In this document: one piece after another, positions 15,232 to 23,445 of the stretch
Layout of the letters: each line of letters starts with the position of its first letter
How positions within the stretch are numbered: the first letter of the stretch is position 1
Notes under the pieces: model-generated
Told to the model about the DNA's origin: nothing
The model's database searches: none
What the model saw: only the letters and a program-made list of their open reading frames with translations
Position numbers and translations under genes: made by a program
Assembly: GCA_945877135.1 (NCBI GenBank)
Contig: CAMCQY010000011.1
Coordinates: 1-46,421 of the forward strand
Direction: 5' to 3'
From: Candidatus Kuenenia stuttgartensis
GTDB lineage: Bacteria; Planctomycetota; Planctomycetia; Pirellulales; UBA1268
DNA: 46,421 nucleotides

Positions 15232-17100
15232 TCACGAGGAACCGATCACCTCGCGAATCGCCGCCAATCGTTCCTGCAGGTGCGCCCGGCCACCGGGCTT
15301 CCCGACCTGCTCCTTCCAGCGCGTGGGCAGGAACCGCTTCTCGGTGCATTCGAGCACCGCGGCGATCTCCTGCATCTCCTTCTCCAACCCCTGCGCCGAG
15401 GGCATGAAGTCGTCGAGCGCGGCCTTCAGGTCTTGCTCGGAAATCGTGTCGGGACTGGGCTGGCCCGCATCGGCCGCCCGCTCCAGCCCCTTTCGCTTGG
15501 CAGCGAGGACGACACTTTCGATGTCGGCACCAGAGAGCCCGAGTTCGAGGTCGATCGGCCCCGGCAGGCCCGCGGCCAATTTCGCATGACACTTTCGTGC
15601 CATGGCGGTGAACATCGCGTCCATTTCCTGCTGATCGTGGGGATAGAAGAGAGGGATATGCACCTCGGCCCGGCCCTGACGCTTGAGGTCGATCGGCAGC
15701 AGATCGGGACGGCTCGTGAGCAGCATCCAGACAATCTTGCCGCGATACCGCGTGTCGCCCATCTGCCGGGCGATCATCGAAAAGACTCGTGCCGACGTCC
15801 CCGAGTCGCCATCCGACTGACGGTTGCCAAGCGCGGCGTCGGCCTCGTCGATCACAACGACAACCGGCCCGAGTCCCCGGAGCACGTCGAGCGCATGCTC
15901 GAGGTTGCCCTCCGTCTCGCCGACATACTTGCTGCGGAAGTTCTTGAGCACTGCGCAGGGGATGCCGACACTGCCGGCGTAGCACTCGGCGATGAAACTC
16001 TTGCCGGTGCCGACCGGCCCGCAGATCAGGTAGCCCATCGGCGCACTCTCGAACTGGCCACGTTTGATCGCGCGGGCGTCTGCCTCGAGCCTGTTCTTCG
16101 CCTCGGCATGGCCGGCGACCGCATCGAGGGTGAGCCGCGGCTGGATGAACTCGATCAGTCCCTGACACGATCGCTCGATGAGGTCCTTTTTCTTGGCCGC
16201 GAATTCCGGCCCGTCAGGGGGCGAGCCGTCGCGGGCCGACATCGTGATCACCGATCGCAGGCTCTCGAGTGTCAGGCCGCCTGCCACCGCGGCCATCCGC
16301 TGCACCGCCTCCATCTGCGCGGCGGGCATCCCGGCCGTCTGGGCGGTCGCCACGGCAAACCGCGTCCGCTCCTCGCTATCGGGGAGAGGGATCCCGATCG
16401 CCGTCACGGCCGCGTTGGTGACCAGCCGCGGATGCAGTTCGGCAAGACTGTCGGTGAGCAGCACGATCGCCACGTTCACCCGCCGGAGCAGCGGATTGGT
16501 CGCCCACGACACGATCCGCACGAGCCGGCCAGCACCCGTGCGAGCGCTGGCTGCGGCATCACCCGCCGGCGCGAGATACTGGCCGTAATCGAGCACCACG
16601 GCAATCCGCTTTCGCTGCTCAGGCGGGTCGATGAGGTTGCGTTCGAGCAGGGCATCGATCGCCGCGATCGCCTGATCAGGGTCGCGTGGCCAGTTGGCGG
16701 CGTTGCCCATCCGCTCGGTGAGCCACTGCGCCATCGTTCGGAGCCGGTTGGCGTCGGGACCGGCCAGCGGCCGCAGCCCCTTCCCCACGTCATACGCGAG
16801 CACGATATCCCAACGGCCAAACAGCTCCCGCGCCAGAAAATCGGGCACCGTGCCCCAGCCGGCTGGCGGCTGGCTCTCAGGCGGCCCCAGCGGCACAAGG
16901 TCTCGGACATTGCCGTGCAGCAGAAACACGCAGCTGGTGCCGGAGAGATAGGCGTCGCCAAGCCTTTCCGCCCACGCCGGGCACCAGGCGGGTAACGCGG
17001 CCGATGGACCGGCCGAGGAGGCCGTACCCAGTTGCGGGGCGGATGGCTGTGGGGCGGATGGCGGGGCGGGCTGGTCGGCAGAATGGTCAGCGTTGGTCAC
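15232..17100 (-). CDS. Two-module AAA+ ATPase (Ycf46/Vps4-like), PspA partner
   Basis: The product has 622 residues. A Pro/Ala/Ser-rich tail (1-38) leads into a degenerate AAA module (about 45-250). That module keeps a HGNVRDLV motif, a Walker-B-like strand (IAVVLDYGQYL) and a sensor-1-like strand (NVAIVLLTDS), but has no P-loop. The second module is complete: Walker A CGPVGTGKS (360-368), pore loop SKYVGETEGN (390-399), Walker B VVVVIDEADAAL (413-424), sensor region WMLLTSRPDLL (458-468) and Arg-finger region KRQGRAE (473-479). The KYVGE pore-loop motif is that of classic AAA proteins such as p97 and Vps4, which thread protein substrates. The start is GTG, 28 bp after the pspA stop, with no strong SD, so it probably depends on translation of pspA. 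Remodelling of PspA polymers is an inference. Confidence 0.9.
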   Translation of the reverse strand: MTNADHSADQPAPPSAPQPSAPQLGTASSAGPSAALPAWCPAWAERLGDAYLSGTSCVFLLHGNVRDLVPLGPPESQPPAGWGTVPDFLARELFGRWDIVLAYDVGKGLRPLAGPDANRLRTMAQWLTERMGNAANWPRDPDQAIAAIDALLERNLIDPPEQRKRIAVVLDYGQYLAPAGDAAASARTGAGRLVRIVSWATNPLLRRVNVAIVLLTDSLAELHPRLVTNAAVTAIGIPLPDSEERTRFAVATAQTAGMPAAQMEAVQRMAAVAGGLTLESLRSVITMSARDGSPPDGPEFAAKKKDLIERSCQGLIEFIQPRLTLDAVAGHAEAKNRLEADARAIKRGQFESAPMGYLICGPVGTGKSFIAECYAGSVGIPCAVLKNFRSKYVGETEGNLEHALDVLRGLGPVVVVIDEADAALGNRQSDGDSGTSARVFSMIARQMGDTRYRGKIVWMLLTSRPDLLPIDLKRQGRAEVHIPLFYPHDQQEMDAMFTAMARKCHAKLAAGLPGPIDLELGLSGADIESVVLAAKRKGLERAADAGQPSPDTISEQDLKAALDDFMPSAQGLEKEMQEIAAVLECTEKRFLPTRWKEQVGKPGGRAHLQERLAAIREVIGSS

Positions 17101-17128
17101 GATTGGCGGTTCCCAGAGTGGTTCAGGT

Positions 17129-17878
17129 TTAGCCCAACGTCTGCTTCGTCCGCTCGCTGCCCAGTTCCTTGTCGTCAGCCGTCACACCGGCGGTCTCAGG
17201 AGTGACCATGCCCATATCCACCTCAAACTCGCGGAGGGCCTGGTCGGCCATGTTCTTCTCAACGGCCTGCTCGGCCTTGATCTTGTCGAGGCCGTCCCCA
17301 GACAGATCGGCCGCCACGCGGACCTTGGCTCGATTGAGGCCGATCTTGTCCTGGATCACATCCTCGATCTGGCCAAAATCGGTGGTGATGTCGAAGTTGA
17401 AGCTGTTGGCGAGTTTGGCCAGTTCCGCCTCGGCCCGCGAGAGTTTCAGGTCGGCGTCGTACTTTTGGATCTTGGTCTTGAGATCACCGAGCTTCTTGGT
17501 GGCGTGCTTCACCTTGGTGACGTTGTTGTCGTAGGCGGTCTCGTGGAGCTTGAGCTGGGCCTCGTTTTCGGCGAGGTCCTTCTTGGCCTTCTGGAGTTCG
17601 AGGGCAAACCGCGCCGCCGTCTCCCGCTCGCCAGCCTGCAGGTAGGCTTTCACTCGGGCCTCGAGCGACGAGACATGCTCGCGGCAGCTGTTCACCTGCC
17701 GCATCACCCGCTCTACAAGCGCCCGATACTGCTCAAGGCCCTCCCGACCCTCTTTCATCTGATCGACCGCCTTGTCGTACTCATACTGCAACTGGGCGAC
17801 CGGATCGGCCGTCCAGAAGTAGTTGGCGACCTTGTTCATCTGCGCGGCGAGCGCCTTCCAGAGTTTTCCCAGAATCAT
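17129..17878 (-). CDS. pspA: PspA/IM30 (Vipp1) family protein
   Basis: PspA/IM30 proteins are the bacterial ESCRT-III relatives. They assemble into rods and rings on damaged inner membrane and protect it from leakage. The 249-residue product shows the family layout. An N-terminal amphipathic helix (about 1-22, MILGKLWKALAAQMNKVANY) is followed by the DPVAQLQYEYDKAVDQ segment and a long charged coiled coil at about 30-170. The tail after about 175 is variable (KIGLNRAKVRVAADLSGDG) and acidic. It appears to be the first gene of a seven-gene minus-strand cluster. A GGAG lies about 9 bp before the ATG. The 269 bp to the divergent Tat oxidoreductase gene should hold its promoter. No PspF, PspB or PspC homologue is in the window, so control differs from the enterobacterial system. 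Confidence 0.92.
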   Translation of the reverse strand: MILGKLWKALAAQMNKVANYFWTADPVAQLQYEYDKAVDQMKEGREGLEQYRALVERVMRQVNSCREHVSSLEARVKAYLQAGERETAARFALELQKAKKDLAENEAQLKLHETAYDNNVTKVKHATKKLGDLKTKIQKYDADLKLSRAEAELAKLANSFNFDITTDFGQIEDVIQDKIGLNRAKVRVAADLSGDGLDKIKAEQAVEKNMADQALREFEVDMGMVTPETAGVTADDKELGSERTKQTLG

Positions 17879-18147
17879 GTTTGATGGCTCCGCGAACGAG
17901 GGGCGGGAGGAATGGGGTTGAGGCCTGTGAACGTGTGATACCGCTCTCGGCGGGGTCCGTCAAACAGCCCGTAAAAACTGCCTCGTCGTTCAAAATCTGC
18001 CCGCGACCACCCCTCCCTGAAGGCTAGCCATCGCCAGCCTGACAGATTACGATCTCATGAAAGCCCGTCTTTCGTTTCCGCAGCGCGGCCCGTGCACCCG
18101 CGTCCGCGTCTTTGCTTCCCTGCACAGAACACTCTCGGGATCCCGTC
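17879..18147. promoter_or_regulatory. Divergent control region between pspA and the Tat oxidoreductase gene
   Basis: This 269-bp gap separates two genes that read away from each other, so promoters for the PspA cluster and the oxidoreductase must lie here. No clear -24/-12 sigma-54 pair or palindromic operator stood out by eye. Confidence 0.45.
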
Positions 18148-19677
18148 ATGCCCTCCACCACGCGTCGCGGCTTTATTCAGACAGCATCCATGGCCGGTGC
18201 CGGCTATTTCGTCGCCACTGGCGGCCGCCAGGCATGGAGTCAGTCGGCCGGTGAGCAGCTTCACGTCGCCTGCATCGGCGTGGGCGGCAAAGGGGGCAGC
18301 GACTCCGACAACGCGGCCCTCTTTGGCAACGTGATCGCGATCTGCGACGTGGACCGCAACACGCTGGAGAAGAAGGGCGGCTCGGAAAAGTTCAAAAATG
18401 CCGAGCGGTTCACCGACTACCGCGAGCTGCTTGCCAAGCACGGTAAGAACATCGATATCTGCACGATCAGCACGCCAGACCACATGCATGCTCCGGCGAC
18501 GCTCGACGCGATGCGGCTGGGCATCAGCTGCTATACCCAGAAGCCGCTGACACGAACGATCTACGAGGCGAGGCTGCTGGCCAACGTCGCGCAGGAGATG
18601 GCCTCCAAGGGCGTCTCCACGCAGATGGGCAACCAGGGCACGGCGCTCGACTCCTCCCGCGAAGCGATTGCCCAGCTCCGATCGGGCGTCCTCGGAACGC
18701 TTCAGGAGGTCTACGCCTGGTCGAATCGTCCCGTCTGGGCCCAGGGCCCGAATCGCCGCGTGAACATGCGGAAATACCAGACCCAGGCGATGTCGGAAGT
18801 AGATGGACAAGAGGATCCGACGACGACTGCCGAGGAGGTGGCGGAGATCGTCCAGGACCTGCTCAAGAAGAAGCAGCAGGAGATCGGCAAAGCGCTCGAG
18901 CGGCTGGACTGGAAAAACTGGCTCGGCGTGGCACCGGCTCGGGAATACTGGCCCGGCCTCTACCATGCCTTCCAGCACCGTGGCTGGTGGGACTTCGGGA
19001 CTGGGGCCTTGGGCGACATGGCCTGCCATCAGTTGACGGTGCCCTTCGCCTCATGCGGCCTCCGCGACCCCATCTCGGTGGTGGCGAAGACCACGGGCCA
19101 CGATTTCGACAGCTTCCCGGCCAGTTCGATCATCAAGTTTGAATTTCCCGAGACCAAGGAGCGGCCGGCGATTCCGTTCTGGTGGTACGACCGCAAGGGC
19201 AACAAGCCACCGGCGGAAATCTTCTCGAAGTGGGGTATCGACAAGGTTTCCGACAGCGGCGTGCTGATCGTGGGTGAGAAGGGAGCCTTCTACTCTTCCG
19301 ACGACTACTGCGGAAAGTACGAACTCAAGGGTGTCGAGAAGGCGAACGTCGAGTACGAGAAGGCCGAGGATCAGGGGAAGGGCAACGACGTCAACAACAT
19401 GTTCGAACTGTTCCGCGCCAAGCGGGCAGGCGACCCCAAGATCTGCAAGTCGAACTTCGTCGACCGCGGTGGCCCGCTCACCGAGACCATCCTGCTCGGC
19501 AACCTCGCCGTCTGGGCGGCAGCCAAGGGCGGATCCAACGGCGAGATGGGCGACTGGGGCGAGAAGGTCGAGTGGGATGCCAAAGACCTGAAGGTGACGA
19601 ATCTGGGAGCCCTCAAGACGCCCCGCGTGGCCGATCTGATCAAGCCGACCTATCCGCAGGGATACCGGCTCGACTGA
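18148..19677 (+). CDS. Tat-exported Gfo/Idh/MocA-family oxidoreductase
   Basis: These NAD(P)-dependent proteins act on sugars and related compounds. Planctomycetes encode many exported versions. The 509-residue product begins with a Tat signal (TTRRGFIQTASMAGAG, twin Arg at residues 6-7). The Rossmann fold starts at LHVACIGVGGKGG, with the acidic ribose-binding residue in VIAICDVDRN. The segment usually reading EKP is TQKPLTRTIYEA, which keeps the Lys. An insertion rich in charged residues lies at about 215-250 (TTAEEVAEIVQDLLKKKQQE). The C-terminal half has the usual large sheet domain. ATG 18148 places the Tat motif at the very N-terminus; a longer frame from 18112 would bury it. The substrate is unknown. 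Confidence 0.92.
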   Translation: MPSTTRRGFIQTASMAGAGYFVATGGRQAWSQSAGEQLHVACIGVGGKGGSDSDNAALFGNVIAICDVDRNTLEKKGGSEKFKNAERFTDYRELLAKHGKNIDICTISTPDHMHAPATLDAMRLGISCYTQKPLTRTIYEARLLANVAQEMASKGVSTQMGNQGTALDSSREAIAQLRSGVLGTLQEVYAWSNRPVWAQGPNRRVNMRKYQTQAMSEVDGQEDPTTTAEEVAEIVQDLLKKKQQEIGKALERLDWKNWLGVAPAREYWPGLYHAFQHRGWWDFGTGALGDMACHQLTVPFASCGLRDPISVVAKTTGHDFDSFPASSIIKFEFPETKERPAIPFWWYDRKGNKPPAEIFSKWGIDKVSDSGVLIVGEKGAFYSSDDYCGKYELKGVEKANVEYEKAEDQGKGNDVNNMFELFRAKRAGDPKICKSNFVDRGGPLTETILLGNLAVWAAAKGGSNGEMGDWGEKVEWDAKDLKVTNLGALKTPRVADLIKPTYPQGYRLD

Positions 19678-19705
19678 CGCACGAGAGCTCTCCACCCCGT
19701 TCAAC

Positions 19706-19738
19706 CGGAAGCCCCCGGCGGACGCCGGGGAATTCCGG
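19706..19738. repeat. Hairpin repeat, family B, copy 3
   Basis: The stem CCCCGGC (19713-19719) pairs with GCCGGGG (19724-19730) around GGAC, preceded by AAGC and followed by AATTCCGGG. It lies 29 bp after the oxidoreductase stop codon and may act as a terminator. Confidence 0.7.
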
Positions 19739-19819
19739 GTCGCACCACATACCGCTTTCCATGCCGGTAGACCGATCCCACTCCTTGGCAAATAGTGTTC
19801 CCCCCTCAACGAGGCTGAC

Positions 19820-21076
19820 ATGAAAACTCTGGTGCAATGCGGCCGACCGGCTCCGCTGGTGCTCATGCTCGTTGCGGCGGCCGTGCTGCTTTCCGCAGGA
19901 GGCGGTTTCGCACTGGCGCAGCCGGCGGCCGGCGATGTGGCGACGGCGAAAACCCGCCTCGAATCCCTCGGCAAAGATGCGACATCCAAGCTCGACGGCG
20001 ACGGCCGTCTCACCGAAATCGCGATCGAGGATGGTGCCGAAATCAGAGCCGACGACGTGGCACTCTTCGGTCGGCTCAGTGATCTGCGAACGCTGCGGAT
20101 TCTCAACTGCCGTGTTCTCAACGATGAGATGGTGGAGCAACTCACCCGATTGAAAAACCTCGACACGCTGGCGCTGACCAACAGCGCCATCACGGACGCG
20201 GGAGTTGAGAAGATCGTGCAGTCGTTTCCAAACCTCGTTGAACTCGACCTCTCGTCCAACACCAACATGACTGGGGCCGCGATGAAGCTGATCGCCAGCC
20301 TCGGGAAGCTGGAGCGGCTGACGCTCCTGCAGAACCGGTTCAACGACCTGAACACGCGCCGGCTGTCGAAGATGCTGGAACTGCGGGCCATCGACCTGCG
20401 GGGCAACATGGAGGCGGGCGACATGACGCTCGAGGTCGTCGGCAGGCTGCCCAACCTCACCGCGCTCAAGCACCGCAGCACGTCTGTCACCGATGCCGGC
20501 CTGGAAGGTCTGGCCCAGAGCAAGACGCTCGAGTCACTGCTCATGCAGGACTTCGTGATCACGAACGCGTCGGGGCCGCAACTTGCGAAGCTGTCGAAGC
20601 TCTCGTCGCTCGAAGTCTTCCGCTGCCAGGGGATTGGCACCGACGGGGTCCTCGCACTCGCGGGCCTGCCGCTCACGCGACTCACGCTGCGAGACCTGCC
20701 CGACGTCGGCGATCCGGCGCTGGCGGTGGTGGCAAAGCTCCCGCGGCTCAAGCGGCTCTATCTCCACGAACTGGCAAGCCTCGGCGACGAGGGGCTGCGT
20801 CAGCTCGCGGCGGCGAAAGACCTCGAGGTACTCGACATCTGGAGCCTGCCGAAGATGACCGACGCATCGGTCGCCGTGATCGCGGCACTGCCCAACTTGA
20901 AGGAACTTTCGATCCGGGAGACTGGCGTCACGGAGGCCTCCGTAGAAAACATTGCTGCGATGCCAAAGCTGCAGTCGCTGACATTCAAGAACAACGGCCC
21001 GCTCTCGGCTGGCAATGCTGCCAAGCTCACCGGCCGAAAGTGGAGCAAGCTCGACCTGGGCGGCGCCGGCAAATAA
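19820..21076 (+). CDS. Exported leucine-rich-repeat protein
   Basis: The product has 418 residues. A signal peptide is clear at about 1-34 (LVLMLVAAAVLLSAGGG, with cleavage near FALAQPA). The rest is a ladder of about 12 LRR units of the long cysteine-free bacterial type, each with a pattern like LRTLRILNCRVLNDEMVEQL or LKELSIRETGVTEASVENI. No enzymatic domain or anchor is visible, so it is probably a secreted or periplasmic protein-binding scaffold. It lies 142 bp after the oxidoreductase gene and past a family B hairpin, so it is probably a separate transcription unit. No specific partner can be named. Confidence 0.88.
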   Translation: MKTLVQCGRPAPLVLMLVAAAVLLSAGGGFALAQPAAGDVATAKTRLESLGKDATSKLDGDGRLTEIAIEDGAEIRADDVALFGRLSDLRTLRILNCRVLNDEMVEQLTRLKNLDTLALTNSAITDAGVEKIVQSFPNLVELDLSSNTNMTGAAMKLIASLGKLERLTLLQNRFNDLNTRRLSKMLELRAIDLRGNMEAGDMTLEVVGRLPNLTALKHRSTSVTDAGLEGLAQSKTLESLLMQDFVITNASGPQLAKLSKLSSLEVFRCQGIGTDGVLALAGLPLTRLTLRDLPDVGDPALAVVAKLPRLKRLYLHELASLGDEGLRQLAAAKDLEVLDIWSLPKMTDASVAVIAALPNLKELSIRETGVTEASVENIAAMPKLQSLTFKNNGPLSAGNAAKLTGRKWSKLDLGGAGK

Positions 21077-21615
21077 TTCGGCCGGTGATTTCATTCGGGG
21101 CGGGACGTGCAGGAGACCGGACTCCCTTGCTTGCGTCGCGGGCTTGGATGAAAGCGGGGGACCATACAATCCCGAAGCGCAAGCGGGCGAATCCGCCTTA
21201 CTCCGCTCGTGGCCGCTTTCAACCGACGGTCGGCCTGAACTGCCTTCTGTAGCTTCCGGGCGACATGCCGGTGACGCTGGTAAACACCCTGTCGGCTGGA
21301 CACGGGATCTGATCCCTCGCCGATCCGTGACACGCAAGTGAGGGGTCACGAGACGGATGTCGGTTCCATTATCCGGCCAGACCGGCACCCTTGGTCATAG
21401 CGATGGTCGGGGATTCACTCTGCAAGGTTGAGTGCTCCTCAATGACTCGCGGTACAAGTCGTGTTCGTGATCGTATCGTGAAACAAAGGCTCTGGGATGA
21501 ATCTCACCCATTGCGGTCGCTTCGTGAAAGACATGAAGCGACAGACCTTGTTGAATACGCCCGAAGCCAAGCACGGATGTTTGGCCGGGAGCGTGTGATG
21601 CATGAAGGAGATTCC
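21077..21615. other. Non-coding stretch with a degenerate family A repeat
   Basis: This 539-bp gap holds one diverged palindrome (21119-21196). The frame of the following 64-residue gene stays open back to 21391, but its upstream part has no ribosome-binding site and looks non-coding. I see no RNA gene. Confidence 0.55.
21119..21196. repeat. Dispersed palindromic repeat, family A, copy 5 (degenerate)
   Basis: The arms are ACTCCCTTGCTTGCGTCGCG (continuing GGCTTGGATG) and AATCCCGAAGCGCAAGCGGG (continuing CGAATCCG). They are shorter and less matched than in other copies. It lies shortly after the LRR gene. Confidence 0.7.
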
Positions 21616-21810
21616 ATGGCTACGTACTGGGGCGGGAAGAACGCAACGGCTGCAATCCTGACACTGGCCGACATCAAGGCGGCGGCTGACACCTTTGAGC
21701 AGGGTGAGGTCAGCGTGTTCGATGCCTTGGATGCCATCGCAATGGCGATCGAGGGCTACCAAGCAACCGCACGCGAAGCGACTGCCCAGTCCCGGCGTAA
21801 CGCCGCCTAG
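21616..21810 (+). CDS. 64-residue protein of unknown function
   Basis: The ATG at 21616 is preceded by a near-perfect GAAGGAG ribosome-binding site at 21604-21610, five bases away, which is the main reason to call the gene. The product begins MATYWGGKNATAAILTLADI and continues with an Ala-rich helical segment that includes FEQGEVSVFDALDAIAMAIE. It has no signal peptide, membrane segment or Cys. I recognise no family. An upstream in-frame start at 21391 would give 139 residues but has no supporting signal. Neighbours give no hint. Confidence 0.6.
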   Translation: MATYWGGKNATAAILTLADIKAAADTFEQGEVSVFDALDAIAMAIEGYQATAREATAQSRRNAA

Positions 21811-21887
21811 AACGCACGAAGAAGTGGAAAAGGGGACGCGGCCGGAAGTGGTGGGCCGGCAGCTGCGTGTCTCATTCGGTCGTTTCA

Positions 21888-21966
21888 GGATTCCCTTGCT
21901 GGCGATTCGGGCTTGCATAAGCCCATCTCTTCATCCAAGCCGCGGCCGCCAGCAAGGGAATACGGG
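21888..21966. repeat. Dispersed palindromic repeat, family A, copy 6
   Basis: The left arm is GGATTCCCTTGCTGGCGATT (continuing CGGGCTTGCATAAG). The right arm is TCATCCAAGCCGCGGCCGCC (continuing AGCAAGGGAATACG). The loop is only about 10 bp. It lies between the 64-residue gene and the DUF2905 gene. Confidence 0.8.
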
Positions 21967-22088
21967 TCGGCGGCACATCGACCGTCGAGCAGGACTGGGT
22001 TTCCGTTTGAGTGCCCTCACTGCGTTGATACACTCCTTGCGACGTCCCGAGGACGGCTTCCGTTCAAGCTTCAAGGACCCTGAAACAA

Positions 22089-22316
22089 ATGAATCCAGGC
22101 AGTCTGTTGATTCTCGCTGGACTCCTCGCGGTGGGACTCGGACTGTGGTGGACATTCGCTCCGGAAGGTCTGCCACGATTTCCACTCGGCAATCTGCCGG
22201 GCGATATCCGGATCGAGCGGGAGGGATTCCGCTTGTATGTGCCGGTGACGACCTGCATCGTGATCAGCGGCCTATTCTGGCTGGCGCAGATTCTGATGAA
22301 CCGCAGCGGCCAGTGA
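22089..22316 (+). CDS. DUF2905-family small membrane protein
   Basis: The product has 75 residues. Two membrane segments (about 4-23, GSLLILAGLLAVGLGLWW; about 52-69, VPVTTCIVISGLFWLAQIL) flank a short loop with the DUF2905 hallmark LPGDIRIEREGFRLYVP. The family is widespread in bacteria and has no assigned function. It ends 51 bp before the tRNA-His gene, which is on the opposite strand. Confidence 0.85.
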   Translation: MNPGSLLILAGLLAVGLGLWWTFAPEGLPRFPLGNLPGDIRIEREGFRLYVPVTTCIVISGLFWLAQILMNRSGQ

Positions 22317-22366
22317 CCGGGATTCCAGCTTCACGCGTGGAGATCCCGGATGGACTGAAAAGAAAG

Positions 22367-22441
22367 GGTGGCTAACGGGACTCGAACCCGCGACCCCTAG
22401 AATCACAATCTAGTGCTCTAACCAGCTGAGCTATAGCCACC
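22367..22441 (-). tRNA. tRNA-His (GTG anticodon)
   Basis: On the minus strand the gene reads GTGGCTATAGCTCAGCTGGT onward. The 7-bp acceptor stem (GTGGCTA/TAGCCAC), a D arm, the anticodon stem CTAGA/TCTAG around TTGTGAT, and a T arm with GGTTCGAGTCC are all present. The anticodon is GTG. The extra G at -1 (base 22441) opposite C73 (base 22367) is the identity pair of tRNA-His and is encoded here. CCA is not encoded. No other tRNA is adjacent. Confidence 0.97.
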
Positions 22442-22629
22442 ACCGTAGGAACGGCCCGAGTAGTTTAACACACTTTTGCCGGCGTCCACGACTGCCCGCC
22501 TTGCAGCCGCGTGGCCCGCCAGAACCCCGGCATGGCCCCCTGCCCCGGTCCCGCCGCCCTGAATTGACATTCCACGGCCGTGGCCGATTCGATTCAATGA
22601 CAGCTCCTTCCATCGCAGGAGAGCCCGCC

Positions 22630-23445
22630 ATGCCGAGCCATGCCCCGATCGTCACCACGAGCCGGTTCACCGCGGCCCGGGGATGTGTCAGCGACGTGGC
22701 CCGGCTCGCCCAGGAGATCCCGCTCTTTCCGGTTGAACGGACGATGCCGCTGGGCCCGCTTGCGGCGGCCCGTGCTGCTGTTGGGAAAAACGCTTCGGCT
22801 GGCACTGCGCGGATCGGCTGGGCGGCGGTCTTCCTGAAGGCCTATGCGCTCGTCGCCCGCGAGATGCCCGTGCTCCGCACCTGGCTGGTGCAAGGGTTTC
22901 CCGGCCGCCGCCTGGCCACCGCCGCAGAAACCGTGGCCACGCTGGCCGTGAACCGCATCGAGGATGGAGAAGACCGGCTCTTCTGGGCACGGATCGTCGC
23001 GCCCGATGCCAAGCCGCTTCACGAGATTCAGCAGTTCATCGTCGACTGCGCGACAAAGCCGGTCGAGGAGATGTTCAAGCGGCAGTTACAACTCGAGATG
23101 GTGCCGGGGTTCCTCCGGCGGACGATCCTGCGGTGGAACATGAACTCGTTCTCCCGGAAGCGGGCCGCCCGGATCGGCACCTTCAGTCTCTCCACGCTGG
23201 CGGGCATGGGGGCCACCAACCGCTTCCATCCCACGATCTGCACGACGAGCCTCTCCTACGCACCGCTCGATGCCGACGGCAACTGCCTGGTGACGCTGAT
23301 CGCCGACCATCGTGTGCTCGACGGCGCCGTGGTGGCCCGGGCACTCATCCGGCTCGAAGAGGTGCTCTGCCACGAGATGCGTGCGGAGCTTCGCGGGCTC
23401 GTCACCGTCAGCCCGGCGGCGGATCGCCCGCCAGCCGCCGCCTGA
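22630..23445 (+). CDS. Stand-alone 2-oxoacid dehydrogenase E2-type acyltransferase domain protein
   Basis: The 271-residue product resembles the catalytic core of E2 (lipoamide acyltransferase) subunits and little else. The C-terminal IADHRVLDGAVVARAL matches the E2 active-site motif DHRxxDG, with the catalytic His and Asp present. Earlier parts such as GWAAVFLKAYALVAREMPVL and FSLSTLAGMGATNRF match the CAT-like fold. No lipoyl domain or peripheral-subunit-binding domain is encoded and no E1 or E3 gene is near. ATG 22630 has AGGAGA 8 bp upstream. The frame remains open to 22501 but lacks such a signal. The gene converges with rarA and the two overlap by 38 bp at their 3' ends. It may use another acyl carrier such as CoA. 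Confidence 0.8.
   Translation: MPSHAPIVTTSRFTAARGCVSDVARLAQEIPLFPVERTMPLGPLAAARAAVGKNASAGTARIGWAAVFLKAYALVAREMPVLRTWLVQGFPGRRLATAAETVATLAVNRIEDGEDRLFWARIVAPDAKPLHEIQQFIVDCATKPVEEMFKRQLQLEMVPGFLRRTILRWNMNSFSRKRAARIGTFSLSTLAGMGATNRFHPTICTTSLSYAPLDADGNCLVTLIADHRVLDGAVVARALIRLEEVLCHEMRAELRGLVTVSPAADRPPAAA

Noticed and set aside
15280-16995. 571-codon plus-strand open frame opposite the AAA+ ATPase
   Set aside because: Composition is that of an antisense shadow and the opposite strand has complete Walker motifs.
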